Assembly: GCA_022838705.1 (NCBI GenBank) | Contig: JALHJZ010000001.1 | Coordinates: forward strand, 602,689 to 666,688 | Source: Candidatus Bipolaricaulota bacterium | Lineage (GTDB): Bacteria > Bipolaricaulota > Bipolaricaulia > Bipolaricaulales > Bipolaricaulaceae | Length of the DNA: 64,000 bases | Direction: 5' to 3' | Part shown: positions 7,453-16,789 of the stretch, piece by piece | How the letters are laid out: each line of letters begins with the position of its first letter | How positions within the stretch are numbered: the stretch's first letter is position 1 | The notes under the pieces: model-generated | What the model was told of the DNA's origin: nothing | The model's input: the letters and a program-made list of their open reading frames with translations, nothing else | Database searches by the model: none | Translations under genes and position numbers: made by a program

Positions 7453-9951
7453 ATGGAACCGACCCCCGTGATGCGGCAGTACCGCGAGCTCAAGGCGCGC
7501 CACCCCGACGCGATCCTTCTCTTCCAGCTCGGCGATTTCTACGAGGCGTTCTTCGAGGATGCGGAGACCGTGGCCCGCGACCTGGAGATCATCCTCACCA
7601 GCCGCGAGGGGGTCCCGATGGCGGGGGTTCCGGTGCGGAAGGCAGACCTCTACGTACAGCGCCTCCTCCGCAAGGGGCACAAGGTCGCCCTCGCCTCCCA
7701 GCTCGAGCGGCCGGGGCAGGGGAAGAAGCTCCTCAAGCGGGGAGTGGTGCGGGTCCTCACCCCGGGGACGGTGATCGAGGAGGGGGCCCTCGACTCCGGG
7801 CTGGACGTCCTCCTCGCTGCGGTGTGGCCGCGGGGGGAACGGGTGGGGGTAGCGTGGGCCGAGGCGGCGTCGGGCGGGTTCTGGGCCGAGGAGCTCCCGC
7901 TTGCGGAGCTTTCTCATCTCGCAGCGCGGCTTCCGGTGGCGGAGTGGATCGTCCCCGAGGGGTGGCGCCCCCCGGTCGAGCTGGCCGGGGTAGGTACGGA
8001 ACGGCCGGAGGCCGAGTTCAGCCCTGCGGCCCTCCACGCCCGGTTCCCAGGGGCGCTGGGGGATGCCCCGCTCGCCGCGGCGGCGGCGGGCGCGCTCGTG
8101 GCCTACCTCACAGCCACAGTAGGGGACCTCCCTCACCTGAGGCCGCCGGCGCAGGCGGGGGAGGAGACGCTCGTCCTCGACGCGTTCACCCAGCGGTCGC
8201 TCGAGCTCCTGACCCCCCTCCGCGCCGAGGGCGCGGTCACGCTCCTGTCCGTCCTCGACCGGACGAAGACGGCGATGGGGCGGCGGCTCCTCCGGAGGTG
8301 GATCCTCGCTCCGCTCGCCCGGCAGGAGAGAATCGAGCGGCGGCTCGATGCGGTGGACTGCCTCCTCCAGTCGGGTTTGGACGACGCGCTCGCTCGCCCG
8401 CTTGGGTCGTGCTGCGACCTCCCCCGCCTCCTCGGGCGGGTAGGCACGGGGGGGCTCTCCCCCGGGGACCTCCTCTCTCTCGCCCGCACCCTGGACGCGG
8501 CGGCCGAGATCGGCGAACGGCTACAGGATCTCCCGGCGGCCGCGCCGGCGGGGCTCGCCGTCCTCGCCGAGGCAATCGGCCAGGCGCCGGCTGAGCTCGC
8601 CGCCAACCTGCGCCGCGCGATCGTGGACCCTCCGCCCCCGACCCTCGATGGAGGGGATGTCATCCGCGCGGGCTATGACCCCGCGCTCGATGCCCTGCGC
8701 CGCGAGGCCGGGGAGGTGCGGGAGGCGATCGCGGGCCTCGAGGGGGCGGAGCGGGCCCGTACGGGAATCCCGAGCCTCAAGGTCGGCTACAACCGGGTGT
8801 TCGGGTACTACTTCGAGGTCACCCGCTCCCAGCTTGCGAAGGTCCCCTCCGACTGGCGGAGGCGGCAGTCCCTCACCGGTGGGGAGAGGTTCACCTCGGC
8901 CGAGCTCGCGTCCCTGGCCGACCGCCTCGCCGCGGCGGAGGATGGGATCGCGAAACTTGAACGGGACACGTTCTTCGCCCTGTGTCGCCAGGTCGAGGGG
9001 GGGATCGGGGCCCTGGGGGCGGTGGGGGAGGCCCTCGCCGAGCTCGACGCGTTGCGATCCCTCTCCGAGGTCGCCCATCGCAAGGGGTACACCCGGCCTC
9101 GGTTCACGGATCGGGCCGTAGTTCGCATCTGCGAGGGTCGGCACCCGATGGTGGAGGAGGTGACCCAGTTCGTGCCCAACGATCTCGAGCTGGGGGAAGG
9201 GGTGAGGTTGGCCGTGGTTACGGGGCCGAACATGGCCGGCAAATCCGTGTTCCTCCGCCAGACGGCGCTCATCGCCCTCCTCGCCCAGATGGGATCGTTC
9301 GTGCCGGCGAAGGAGGCGGAGCTCCCCGTGTTCGATCGCATCTACACCCGGGTCGGAGCGTCCGACGCCCTGACGGGCGGGCTGTCCACGTTCATGGCGG
9401 AGATGGTGGAGGCGGGGGAGATCCTGAGGGGGGCCACCCCGCGCTCCCTGGTGATCCTCGATGAGCTGGGGCGGGGGACGAGCACCCACGATGGGATGGT
9501 CCTCGCCCGGGCCATCGCCCGCCACCTGGCGGTGGAGATCGGGTGCAAGACCCTGTTCGCGACCCACTACCGGGAACTGGCCCACCTCGCCGACGAGGCG
9601 CCCGGGGTCGTGAACCTCCACGCCGCGGCCCGGGAGTGGAAGGGGGAGGTCGTCTTCCTGTACCGGATCCTCCCCGGGGTCGGGGAGCGGAGCTACGGCG
9701 TCCACGTCGCCCGACTGGCCCAGCTTCCCGAGGAGGTCCTCCGCGAGGCCCAGCGGGCCCTGGACGAACTCGAGACGGGCGCGCCCGCCTTGCCCCCGCG
9801 GGGGATGGAGCTCCCCCTCTTCTCCGCCGCCGATCATCCCGTCCTGAAGGAGCTGCGGCGCGTAGACCCGGACCGGCTGACTCCCTTCGAGGCCCTCGAC
9901 CTCCTGTACCGGCTCAAGGAGCATCTCGCGCGCGGTCCGGGCGCGGAGTAG
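7453..9951 (+). CDS. mutS: DNA mismatch repair protein MutS
   Basis: The 832-residue protein has the mismatch-recognition domain with the GDFYEAF motif (the Phe-x-Glu wedge), connector, lever and clamp domains, and an ATPase domain with Walker A GPNMAGKS, the STFMAEM segment, Walker B VILDELGRGTS and the ATHYREL switch. The C-terminal region is short. ATG 7453 is chosen because the FYE domain starts just after it; a TATACT sequence at 7438-7443 ends nine bases before the ATG and there is no Shine-Dalgarno site. No mutL is in the window. It recognises mispairs and small loops during replication. Confidence 0.95.
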   Translation: MEPTPVMRQYRELKARHPDAILLFQLGDFYEAFFEDAETVARDLEIILTSREGVPMAGVPVRKADLYVQRLLRKGHKVALASQLERPGQGKKLLKRGVVRVLTPGTVIEEGALDSGLDVLLAAVWPRGERVGVAWAEAASGGFWAEELPLAELSHLAARLPVAEWIVPEGWRPPVELAGVGTERPEAEFSPAALHARFPGALGDAPLAAAAAGALVAYLTATVGDLPHLRPPAQAGEETLVLDAFTQRSLELLTPLRAEGAVTLLSVLDRTKTAMGRRLLRRWILAPLARQERIERRLDAVDCLLQSGLDDALARPLGSCCDLPRLLGRVGTGGLSPGDLLSLARTLDAAAEIGERLQDLPAAAPAGLAVLAEAIGQAPAELAANLRRAIVDPPPPTLDGGDVIRAGYDPALDALRREAGEVREAIAGLEGAERARTGIPSLKVGYNRVFGYYFEVTRSQLAKVPSDWRRRQSLTGGERFTSAELASLADRLAAAEDGIAKLERDTFFALCRQVEGGIGALGAVGEALAELDALRSLSEVAHRKGYTRPRFTDRAVVRICEGRHPMVEEVTQFVPNDLELGEGVRLAVVTGPNMAGKSVFLRQTALIALLAQMGSFVPAKEAELPVFDRIYTRVGASDALTGGLSTFMAEMVEAGEILRGATPRSLVILDELGRGTSTHDGMVLARAIARHLAVEIGCKTLFATHYRELAHLADEAPGVVNLHAAAREWKGEVVFLYRILPGVGERSYGVHVARLAQLPEEVLREAQRALDELETGAPALPPRGMELPLFSAADHPVLKELRRVDPDRLTPFEALDLLYRLKEHLARGPGAE

Positions 9952-10041
9952 CCGTCCCCTAACCCGCGCCGGTCCCGCCGATTTGCCCGCGGGGTGGCCG
10001 CACGGTACAACCAGTGAGCCCCATGACCGGGGCCTCCAACG

Positions 10042-12927
10042 ATGGCCGCGCCGAGGGAAGTGCGTACCTTGATCCGACGGTTCCAGGAGAACCGCGCGTC
10101 CTACGTGTCCGGCCCCTACAACGAAACCCAGATCCGGCGCGAGTTCGTGGATCCACTCTTCACCGCCCTCGGGTGGGACGTGGCCAACGCCTCCGGCTAC
10201 GCCGAGGCGTACAAGGACGTGGTGCACGAGGACGCGATCGTGATCGGCGGGATGACGAAGGCCCCCGACTACTCGTTCCGCGTGGGCGGGGCGCGCAAGT
10301 TCTTTGTCGAGACGAAGCGCCCCGCCGTGAAGATCCGGGACGACGCGGCGGCCGCGTTCCAGCTCCGGCGCTACGCGTGGTCGGCCAAGCTTCCCCTTTC
10401 CATCCTCACCAACTTCGCCGAGCTTTCTGTCTATGACTGCCGGGTGAAGCCGGACAAGGGCGACCCCGCCTCCACCGCCCGCGTCCTCTACCTCACCTGC
10501 GAGGAGTACGAGTCTCGCTGGAACGAGATCGCCAGCATCTTCGCCAAGGAGTCCGTCCTCAAGGGTTCGTTCGACCGCTACGCCGAGTCCACCAAGAAGA
10601 AGCGGGGCACCGCCGAGGTGGACGCCGCGTTCCTCAAGGAGATCGAGGCATGGCGGGAGGAGCTGGCCCGCAACATCGCGCTCCGCAATCCCGGGCTCTC
10701 CCAGCGCGAGCTCAACTTCGCCGTCCAACGCACGATTGACCGGATCATCTTCCTCAGAATCTGCGAGGACCGGGGGATCGAGCCCTACGGCGGGCTCCAG
10801 GCCCTATTGAACGGCGAGAACGTTTACGCCCGACTGGGCGAGCTCTTTCGCCGCGCCGACGAGCGCTACAACTCTGGCCTGTTCCACTTTCGTCCCGAGA
10901 AAGGCCGGGCTGAGCCGCCCGATGAGCTGACCCTTGGCCTCGCGGTGGACGACAAGGTCGTGAAGGAGATCCTCCGCCGCCTCTACTACCCCGATAGCCC
11001 GTACGAGTTCTCCGTCTTGCCTGCCGACATCCTCGGCCAGGTGTACGAGCAGTTCCTGGGGAAGGTCATCCGCCTCACCCCCGGGCACCGGGCGGTGGTG
11101 GAGGAGAAGCCCGAGGTGAGAAAGGCCGGCGGGGTCTACTACACCCCGACCTACATCGTGGACTACATCGTGAAGAACACGGTTGGGGAGCTCCTCCCAG
11201 GGAAGACCCCGCAGGAGGTGAGCGGGCTCACCCCGAACTGGCGGCCGTCGAAGAAACTACATCCGCTGCGGGTCCTGGACCCGGCGTGCGGTTCGGGCTC
11301 TTTCTTACTTGGGGCATACCAGTATCTTCTTGACTGGTACCGTGATCGCTACGTCGAGGATGGAGCCGAAAAATATGCCCGGGGTCGCAACCCGCGCCTC
11401 TATCGTATCGCTTCCCCCTCTCCCGCGACCGGGAGAGGGGTTGGGGGTGAGGGCGAATGGCGCCTCACCACCGCCGAGCGGAAGCGGATCCTCCTCACCC
11501 ACATCTACGGCGTGGACATCGATCCCCAGGCCGTGGAGGTGACCAAGCTCTCCCTCCTCCTCAAAGTCCTGGAGGGCGAAACCCAGGAAACGCTTGACAG
11601 CTTCTACCGCCTGTTCCAGGAGCGGGCGCTTCCCGACCTTGGGGCGAACATCAAGTGCGGCAACTCCCTCATCGGTCCTGATTTTTACGAGACTGCTGAG
11701 GCCGCGGGCCTTGACCGCGAGGAGCTCCTGCGAATCAACCCGTTCGACTGGCATGCCGAATTCCCCGAAGTCTTCCCCGCTTCCGCCTCTCCCTCAGGGA
11801 GAGGGGAGGGTGGCGGCTTCGACGCCGTCATCGGCAATCCACCGTATATCTTCGGCGAGCTCCATGTTCAGCCGACGAAGCGATATCTATCCGATCGGTA
11901 CGAGGTGGCGCGCGACCAGTACGACACGTACTGGCTGTTCATCGAGAGGAGTCTGGACTTGCTGAACGCTGACGGCTGTTTCTCGATGATTGTCCCCGAT
12001 GCCTTGCTGGCGAGGGACATAGCTGCTCCGGTGCGTGGTCTCCTCCTGAAGAACGGTTTGCGCCGTGTTTATCATTGTGGGCCAGTCTTCCCTGCTGCCG
12101 TGTCTTCGGTGGTCGTTGTGACAGCTAGGCGGTGGGTCGGCGACGAGATCGCTGTCGACGTCAGGCAAGGAGACCTTTTCCTCGTCAAACACGTGTGTAG
12201 CGCGCAAAGGTTCCAACTCGATCCACGCCTGCGTTTGCTAATCAATGTTTCGGACGAGGAAGCCAGCCTTCTTGGGCGTCTCACTGAGCTTCCCCGACGG
12301 CTCCAGGACTATGTAACTATCTCGCGAGGAGAGGAGATCGGCAAGAAAGACGTATCCCTGGAAGGCCCAATTCCCATCCTTGCTGGTGAAGACATCAGCC
12401 GGTACTACATCAATCCCCCGAAAAGGTTCATCAATAGCATTAGGAAGGGGCCTCATCTCTATAGGGCGCCGAAGATCGTTGTTGTGAAGACCGGTCTGCA
12501 ACCAACTGCGGCCATCGACTGGATAGGCTACGTGACAATGCAGTCGGTGTATAATTGTCGTTCAGTTTCGAATGACGTCCCGATCGAAGTTATTCTCGCC
12601 ATTCTCAATAGTACCCTGGTCAGGTTTTTCGTTACTCAGACATTCACCACTTATAAGCGGGTCTTCCCTCAGCTAAACCAGACGACCCTTGCCTCGATCC
12701 CAATGCCTTGTTTTTCCACTGAGGCGGCTCACGCTGTAGCAGCGAAGGTCCAGCGAATGCTCGACCTGCACAAGCAACTCGCCGACGCCAAGACTGAGCA
12801 TGAGAAGACCGCCCTCCAACGCCAAATTGTCGCTACCGATCGCCAGATTGATCAGCTCGTCTACGCCCTCTATGGCCTCACCGCCGACGAGATCAAGATC
12901 GTGGAGGAGGCGACGGCACGAGCATGA
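10042..12927 (+). CDS. fused restriction endonuclease-methyltransferase (type IIG-like)
   Basis: The 961-residue protein joins restriction and modification. Residues about 30-95 look like a PD-(D/E)xK nuclease (PD at 75-76, ETK at 90-92). The methyltransferase core has motif I DPACGSGSF (about 413-421) and catalytic motif IV NPPY (599-602), so it is an N6-adenine methylase of the gamma class. The C-terminal half holds the target-recognition region and a coiled-coil-like end (TEHEKTALQRQIVATDRQ). No separate specificity or restriction subunit is adjacent, as expected for a single-chain enzyme. Two palindromic repeats lie in frame inside the gene. The target-recognition part (about 11850-12700) is visibly more A+T-rich than the neighbours, a sign of transfer or recombination. 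Confidence 0.85.
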   Translation: MAAPREVRTLIRRFQENRASYVSGPYNETQIRREFVDPLFTALGWDVANASGYAEAYKDVVHEDAIVIGGMTKAPDYSFRVGGARKFFVETKRPAVKIRDDAAAAFQLRRYAWSAKLPLSILTNFAELSVYDCRVKPDKGDPASTARVLYLTCEEYESRWNEIASIFAKESVLKGSFDRYAESTKKKRGTAEVDAAFLKEIEAWREELARNIALRNPGLSQRELNFAVQRTIDRIIFLRICEDRGIEPYGGLQALLNGENVYARLGELFRRADERYNSGLFHFRPEKGRAEPPDELTLGLAVDDKVVKEILRRLYYPDSPYEFSVLPADILGQVYEQFLGKVIRLTPGHRAVVEEKPEVRKAGGVYYTPTYIVDYIVKNTVGELLPGKTPQEVSGLTPNWRPSKKLHPLRVLDPACGSGSFLLGAYQYLLDWYRDRYVEDGAEKYARGRNPRLYRIASPSPATGRGVGGEGEWRLTTAERKRILLTHIYGVDIDPQAVEVTKLSLLLKVLEGETQETLDSFYRLFQERALPDLGANIKCGNSLIGPDFYETAEAAGLDREELLRINPFDWHAEFPEVFPASASPSGRGEGGGFDAVIGNPPYIFGELHVQPTKRYLSDRYEVARDQYDTYWLFIERSLDLLNADGCFSMIVPDALLARDIAAPVRGLLLKNGLRRVYHCGPVFPAAVSSVVVVTARRWVGDEIAVDVRQGDLFLVKHVCSAQRFQLDPRLRLLINVSDEEASLLGRLTELPRRLQDYVTISRGEEIGKKDVSLEGPIPILAGEDISRYYINPPKRFINSIRKGPHLYRAPKIVVVKTGLQPTAAIDWIGYVTMQSVYNCRSVSNDVPIEVILAILNSTLVRFFVTQTFTTYKRVFPQLNQTTLASIPMPCFSTEAAHAVAAKVQRMLDLHKQLADAKTEHEKTALQRQIVATDRQIDQLVYALYGLTADEIKIVEEATARA
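11415..11440. repeat. palindromic repeat inside the restriction-modification gene, copy 1
   Basis: An 11-base perfect stem (CCCCTCTCCCG at 11415-11425 with its complement at 11430-11440) closes a four-base loop, followed by a G-rich tail TTGGGGGTGAGGG. In protein it reads as a Pro/Ser then Gly-rich insert with no family counterpart, between the methylase motif I region and the next conserved block. The form resembles REP-like or miniature mobile repeats that spread through G+C-rich genomes. Confidence 0.75.
11786..11804. repeat. palindromic repeat inside the restriction-modification gene, copy 2
   Basis: CCTCTCCC (11786-11793) pairs with GGGAGAGG (11797-11804) around a three-base loop, followed by GGAGGGTGGCGGC. 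It shares the CTCTCCC/GGGAGAG core with copy 1, about 370 bases upstream, is also in frame, and lies just before the NPPY motif. Confidence 0.7.
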
Positions 12928-13085
12928 TCCAAGCTTGAAAACTGCTTCAGGCTCGGGTGAGCGTCCGGGAGCCCGCCTGCGGTAGCGATGCTCAACCCCA
13001 CGCTGACGGATGCGATCTCCGAAACGGCCATCGTGCGTCGGGGGCATCCGTTGGGCAGGGGACAACAGGATCGTGCAGGGTGCTA

Positions 13086-14081
13086 CTAGGCCAGCGTGAG
13101 CACAAGGTACATCAGGCCTGCCCATCCCACGGTCATCACCACGGCAAGGGCTTGCGACAGGGCAAGCTTGCCCCGCGTCCGCAGGGCCAAGAAGGCCGGG
13201 CCGAGCCCCATGAGGAGGCAAGCCCCCACGCCCGCTGCGATGTGAGACTGGTCAAGGGCCCAGAAGATCGGTTTCGGATACATGAGATCAGCGATCCCCA
13301 GGATCAGAACGTTGAACGCGCAGCTTCCGTACACGTTGCCGAGGGCCATCGTCTCTGAACCCAAGCGCAGCGCACCCCAAGTCACGCTCAGCTCAGGCAT
13401 CGTCGTCACGAGCGCTACGGCGAGGACACCCATGAAACTCCCGGAGATCCCAAGGATGGTAGCCAACTGGTCAGCGCTCACGGCGAGGGCAGGGGCAGCG
13501 ATAAGCACCCCCGCCGCTGCCAGCCCGAACCTGGCCCATGCCCCGCGCGCCGTCGGAGGCGCCTCTTTTGGGTCCTGGTCAGCACTGGTGGGGGCTGGCG
13601 CAGGTTGATGGCTGCGGGTGCGGTACACCACGGCCATGCCGATCAGGTAGCCGCCGAGGATGAGCGCCGTGCCCAGGCTGACCGGGCCCAGGTTGCCGCG
13701 CTCTCCAAAAGCGACCAGCACCGGCACCGCCCCCGTGAGGATCAACGCGGTGACGACGAGCCAAATTTGGTCGCGCTCCATGGGGGAAATCAGCACTCGC
13801 GGGAACAGGCTCACGAGCGCAACGAGCACAACGATGTTCAGCATGTTCGCCCCGAGGATGTTTCCGCCGGCGAGGTCGGGGGCATCGAGGCGGACCGCCG
13901 CCAGGTTGGTCACGAGTTCGGGGAGCGACGTGGCGAGGGCAAGGAGGATCGTCCCCACCCACAGCCGCCCGAGCCCCGTCGCCTCGGCGAGGAGATCGCC
14001 TGCTTTCGACAAGCTCAGCCCGCTCCGCACCACCACCGCGGCGCTGGCGAGAAACAACGCCGCCCATCCTAGCGTTTGCAT
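13086..14081 (-). CDS. Ca2+/cation antiporter of the CaCA family (sodium/calcium exchanger)
   Basis: The protein (331 residues from ATG 14081; a GTG lies one codon earlier) has two homologous halves, each with the alpha-repeat ion site: ALATSLPELVTN followed by GNILGANMLN, and ALVTTMPELSVT followed by GNVYGSCAFN. These inverted halves with a Glu in each are diagnostic of YrbG/NCX-like exchangers. A Pro/Ala-rich cytoplasmic linker (about residues 160-180) separates them. It would extrude Ca2+ in exchange for Na+ or H+. A GGGAGGGAGG ribosome site precedes the start. The gene is alone on the minus strand. Confidence 0.88.
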   Translation of the reverse strand: MQTLGWAALFLASAAVVVRSGLSLSKAGDLLAEATGLGRLWVGTILLALATSLPELVTNLAAVRLDAPDLAGGNILGANMLNIVVLVALVSLFPRVLISPMERDQIWLVVTALILTGAVPVLVAFGERGNLGPVSLGTALILGGYLIGMAVVYRTRSHQPAPAPTSADQDPKEAPPTARGAWARFGLAAAGVLIAAPALAVSADQLATILGISGSFMGVLAVALVTTMPELSVTWGALRLGSETMALGNVYGSCAFNVLILGIADLMYPKPIFWALDQSHIAAGVGACLLMGLGPAFLALRTRGKLALSQALAVVMTVGWAGLMYLVLTLA

Positions 14082-14457
14082 CACCTGGATCCTCCCTCCC
14101 GGAACACGCGATCGCCCAGCCAGCTCGCTCGCCGCCGAGCAGGGGACACGATGAGGGATGGCGAAGACAACGCCTCCCCGAGCCCGCGCGCGCCTGTCGC
14201 GTCACGCTGGTGGATGCTCTCGGCCATCACAACGTTGTAATCGTGCCCTCTGGGGGACCACCCGTCAAGGGATGCGGATGGGGCCTCGCGGACCTGCCTG
14301 AACCCCTCCGTGCGGTAGGAACTGCCAGAGCCCACGTTGCCCCACGGTCAAGACCCACGTCGTGGCGGGGGCCTGAGGATCCACTTCGCCCAGTGTGAGC
14401 CCAACGTTCCGCGCCAAATCCTGGGATAGCGGGAAGAAGACGACGGAGTTCCCCTGA
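14082..14457. other. stretch without a convincing gene, perhaps a decayed coding remnant
   Basis: On the minus strand, two overlapping frames give protein-like segments (for example GNSVVFFPLSQDLARNV, then GWSPRGHDYNVVMAES) that could belong together if a frameshift lies near 14340. Neither has a start, a Shine-Dalgarno site or a motif I recognise. I see no RNA gene or mobile element here. Confidence 0.25.
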
Positions 14458-14628
14458 TCAGCGCCTCACTTTCCAGTAGGGGACCAACCGCAGCCGGAGC
14501 CGGAAGTAGAGGAAGAGGAGGAGGCCGATGATCGCTCCGCACGCCGCGCCGAACGCGGCGTCGTGGAAGAAGGCCCCCGTCCCCGCCCCCACCCCAGCCC
14601 CGAGGAGGAGGTCCCGACCCAGGTCCAA
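14458..14628 (-). CDS. small glycine-rich membrane protein, unknown function
   Basis: A frame on the minus strand encodes a glycine-zipper helix pair (DLLLGAGVGAGTGAFFHDA, then ACGAIIGLLLFLYF) ending in basic residues. Third codon positions are G/C-rich in this frame. The only start candidate downstream of the porB stop is TTG 14628, giving 56 residues; the frame also runs back into porB. It may be the last gene of the por operon. I do not recognise the family. Confidence 0.35.
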   Translation of the reverse strand: MDLGRDLLLGAGVGAGTGAFFHDAAFGAACGAIIGLLLFLYFRLRLRLVPYWKVRR

Positions 14629-14660
14629 CCACCACGGCCTGGGCCGGTCCCTTCCCCCAG

Positions 14661-15617
14661 CTAGCCTTGGCTCTCGGCGCCGGAGAGGCACTTCTCTTTC
14701 CTCAGAAGCTCGTTCCAGTGCTGGTCCACAGATGCCTGGAACTCGGCGATGAGCTCCTTGCCGTTGGGATTGCGGAACAGGTGGCGGAACCGGCCCTGGG
14801 TCTTCAGCCACTCCTCCACCGGCACGTTCTCCTTCGGCTTGTAGTTGATCTTGTACACGCCCTCGATCACTTCGTAGAGCGGCCAGTACCGGGTTTCCAC
14901 GGCGAGCTTCGCCTGGGTGATGGCGCTATCGCGCGGCGTCCGCCAGCCCAACGGGCACGTGGTGAGCACATTGAGGAACTTCGGCCCCTCGTACTTCATC
15001 GCCCGCTCGACCTTGTTCGCAAGATCCACGAGGTTCGATACCGCCGCCTGGCCCGCATACGGGACGTGATGGGCGACCACGATCTCGGTGAGGTCCTTGC
15101 GGTCTTGGGGCTTGCCGGGGATCTCTTCCCCGACCGGGGAAGTCGTGGCCGAGGCGCAGCGCGGCGTGGCGCTGGAGCGCTGGACGCCGGTGTTCATGTA
15201 CGCCTCGTTGTTCAGGCACACGTAGAGGAAGTCGTGGCCGCGCTCCAGCGCTCCGGATAGGGCCTGGAGCCCGATGTCGTACGTCCCCCCGTCGCCGCCG
15301 AACACGACGAACCGGATCCGCCGCTTGACGGCGCCGGTCTTGGTGAGGGCCTTGTACGCCGCCTCCACCCCCGAGATGACCGCCGCCGCGTTCTCGAACG
15401 CGACGTGGACCCACGGCACGTTCCACGCCGTCCCCGGGAAGCGGCTCGTCGCGACCTCGAGGCAGCCGGTGGGGCTCGCCGCCACCACGGGCCCCTCGAT
15501 CGCGTTGAGGACCGCGCGTACGACGAGGGGCTCCGCGCACCCTGCGCACAGGGTGTGGCCGCTCGTGAACCGGACTCCCGCTTCCTCGCGCTGGGCAAGG
15601 GTCTTGATGCTTGGCAT
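14661..15617 (-). CDS. porB: pyruvate (2-oxoacid):ferredoxin oxidoreductase, beta subunit
   Basis: The 318-residue ThDP-binding subunit has CAGC (C24, C27), TGCLEV (C52) and TTCPLGW for the iron-sulfur cluster, and GGDGGTYDIG followed by LNNEAYMNTG for ThDP and Mg binding. The start at 15617 follows a GGAGGG ribosome site 8 bases after the alpha gene. With porG, porD and porA it forms the four-subunit enzyme that makes acetyl-CoA from pyruvate, CoA and oxidised ferredoxin, or runs in reverse in autotrophs. A branched-chain 2-oxoacid enzyme (Vor) has the same layout and cannot be excluded. Confidence 0.92.
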   Translation of the reverse strand: MPSIKTLAQREEAGVRFTSGHTLCAGCAEPLVVRAVLNAIEGPVVAASPTGCLEVATSRFPGTAWNVPWVHVAFENAAAVISGVEAAYKALTKTGAVKRRIRFVVFGGDGGTYDIGLQALSGALERGHDFLYVCLNNEAYMNTGVQRSSATPRCASATTSPVGEEIPGKPQDRKDLTEIVVAHHVPYAGQAAVSNLVDLANKVERAMKYEGPKFLNVLTTCPLGWRTPRDSAITQAKLAVETRYWPLYEVIEGVYKINYKPKENVPVEEWLKTQGRFRHLFRNPNGKELIAEFQASVDQHWNELLRKEKCLSGAESQG

Positions 15618-15625
15618 GGTCCCTC

Positions 15626-16789
15626 CTACTCCCTCAGGCCGAGGTAGCGCAGCCCCGTCGTGGGGCGGGCCGTCTTCACCTCGGCGAACGCTTGCAGGAT
15701 CTGCTCCACGGTCACGTCCCGCCCGCCCAGCCCGTAGATGTAGTTGGAGAGGACGGGCCGCCGCTCGCTCGGGACGAGGGCCGCCGCCACATCGTTGTAC
15801 AGGGCCCCCATCGCCCCGAACGAGAACGCGCGGTCGAGAACGGCCACCTGCTTCACGTGCCCGAGCGCCCGGGCGACCTCGGCATAGGGGAACGGCCGAT
15901 ACAGCCACACCTTGAGGACGCCGACCTTCTCCCCCTTCTCCCGCAGCTGATCCACGGCCACCTTCGCCGTGCCCGCCGTCGAGCCCAACACCACCACCGC
16001 CCGCTCCGCGTCGTCCAGCCGGTACGGCTCGATGAACCCCGCGTAGCGCCGACCGGTGAGGGAGGCGTAGGCCCGCTGCACCTCCAGGAACACGCCCGCC
16101 ACCTCCTCGATTGCCGCAGCTTGGGCCCGCTTCAGCTCGAAGTAGTAGTCGGGCATGGCGAACGTCCCCCACGACACGGGGTGGTCCACATCGAGGAGGG
16201 GGAACAGGGCCTTGAACGGGCCGACGAACTTCTTCGCCCTTTCGTCCTCCAGCGGCTCGACCACCTGTGAGGTGTGGGTGAGGGTGAACCCGTCGAGGTT
16301 CACGATCCCCGGGATCCGCACCTTCTCGTGTTCGGCGATCCGCTGGGCGATGAGGGTGTAGTCGTAGGCCTCCTGAGCGCTTTCACAGAAGATCTGGAAT
16401 GCGCCCGCGTCCCGCGCGAGGTAGGCATCGGCGTGGTCGCAGTGGATGTTGATCGGCGCCGAGAGCGATCGGTTGGCCAACGCCATCACGATCGGGAGCC
16501 TCATCCCGGCTGCGATGTACAGGACCTCCACCATCAGCGCGAGCCCCTGGGACGAGGTCGCGGTCATCACCCGCGCCCCGGCCGCCGCCGCTCCCACGCA
16601 CGCCGACATCGCGGAGTGCTCGCTCTCCACTGGCACGAGCTCGGAGTGGACGATCCCATCGTGCACGTACTGGGCGTAGTACTCGGCGATCTCCGACTGG
16701 GGGGTGATCGGGTACACCGCCACCACATCCGGCTCGATCTGGCGCATCGCCTCGGCCACTGCCTTGTGGCCCGTCATCACTTTGCGCAT
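15626..16789 (-). CDS. porA: pyruvate (2-oxoacid):ferredoxin oxidoreductase, alpha subunit
   Basis: The 387-residue subunit begins MRKVMTGHKAVAEAM and carries the YPITPQSEIAE signature, ESEHSAM and TSSQGLALM of domain I, and a C-terminal domain with WLYRPFP and DRAFSFG. Start 16789 is supported by GGGAGGG, and by a 13-base overlap with the end of porD. It binds the ThDP diphosphate side and the 2-oxoacid at the interface with PorB. Its length matches archaeal and Thermotoga PorA (about 390 residues). Confidence 0.93.
   Translation of the reverse strand: MRKVMTGHKAVAEAMRQIEPDVVAVYPITPQSEIAEYYAQYVHDGIVHSELVPVESEHSAMSACVGAAAAGARVMTATSSQGLALMVEVLYIAAGMRLPIVMALANRSLSAPINIHCDHADAYLARDAGAFQIFCESAQEAYDYTLIAQRIAEHEKVRIPGIVNLDGFTLTHTSQVVEPLEDERAKKFVGPFKALFPLLDVDHPVSWGTFAMPDYYFELKRAQAAAIEEVAGVFLEVQRAYASLTGRRYAGFIEPYRLDDAERAVVVLGSTAGTAKVAVDQLREKGEKVGVLKVWLYRPFPYAEVARALGHVKQVAVLDRAFSFGAMGALYNDVAAALVPSERRPVLSNYIYGLGGRDVTVEQILQAFAEVKTARPTTGLRYLGLRE

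Noticed and set aside
8521..10728. A 735-codon open frame antisense to mutS and the restriction gene
   Set aside because: It spans two well-supported genes on the other strand and its product is low-complexity with no domain.
11305..11815. Hairpins in the restriction gene considered as a CRISPR or terminator signal
   Set aside because: Only two copies, unequal flanks and a continuous reading frame; no regular spacer length and no cas gene.
12928..13085. Gap between the restriction enzyme and the CaCA exchanger, checked for an RNA gene or attachment site
   Set aside because: No tRNA-like fold, direct repeat or integrase is present; nothing distinguishes it from ordinary spacer.
14348..14635. 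A 95-codon minus-strand frame before the por operon
   Set aside because: Arg/Gly/Pro-rich, no start signal, and it overlaps in another frame a more protein-like glycine-zipper sequence.
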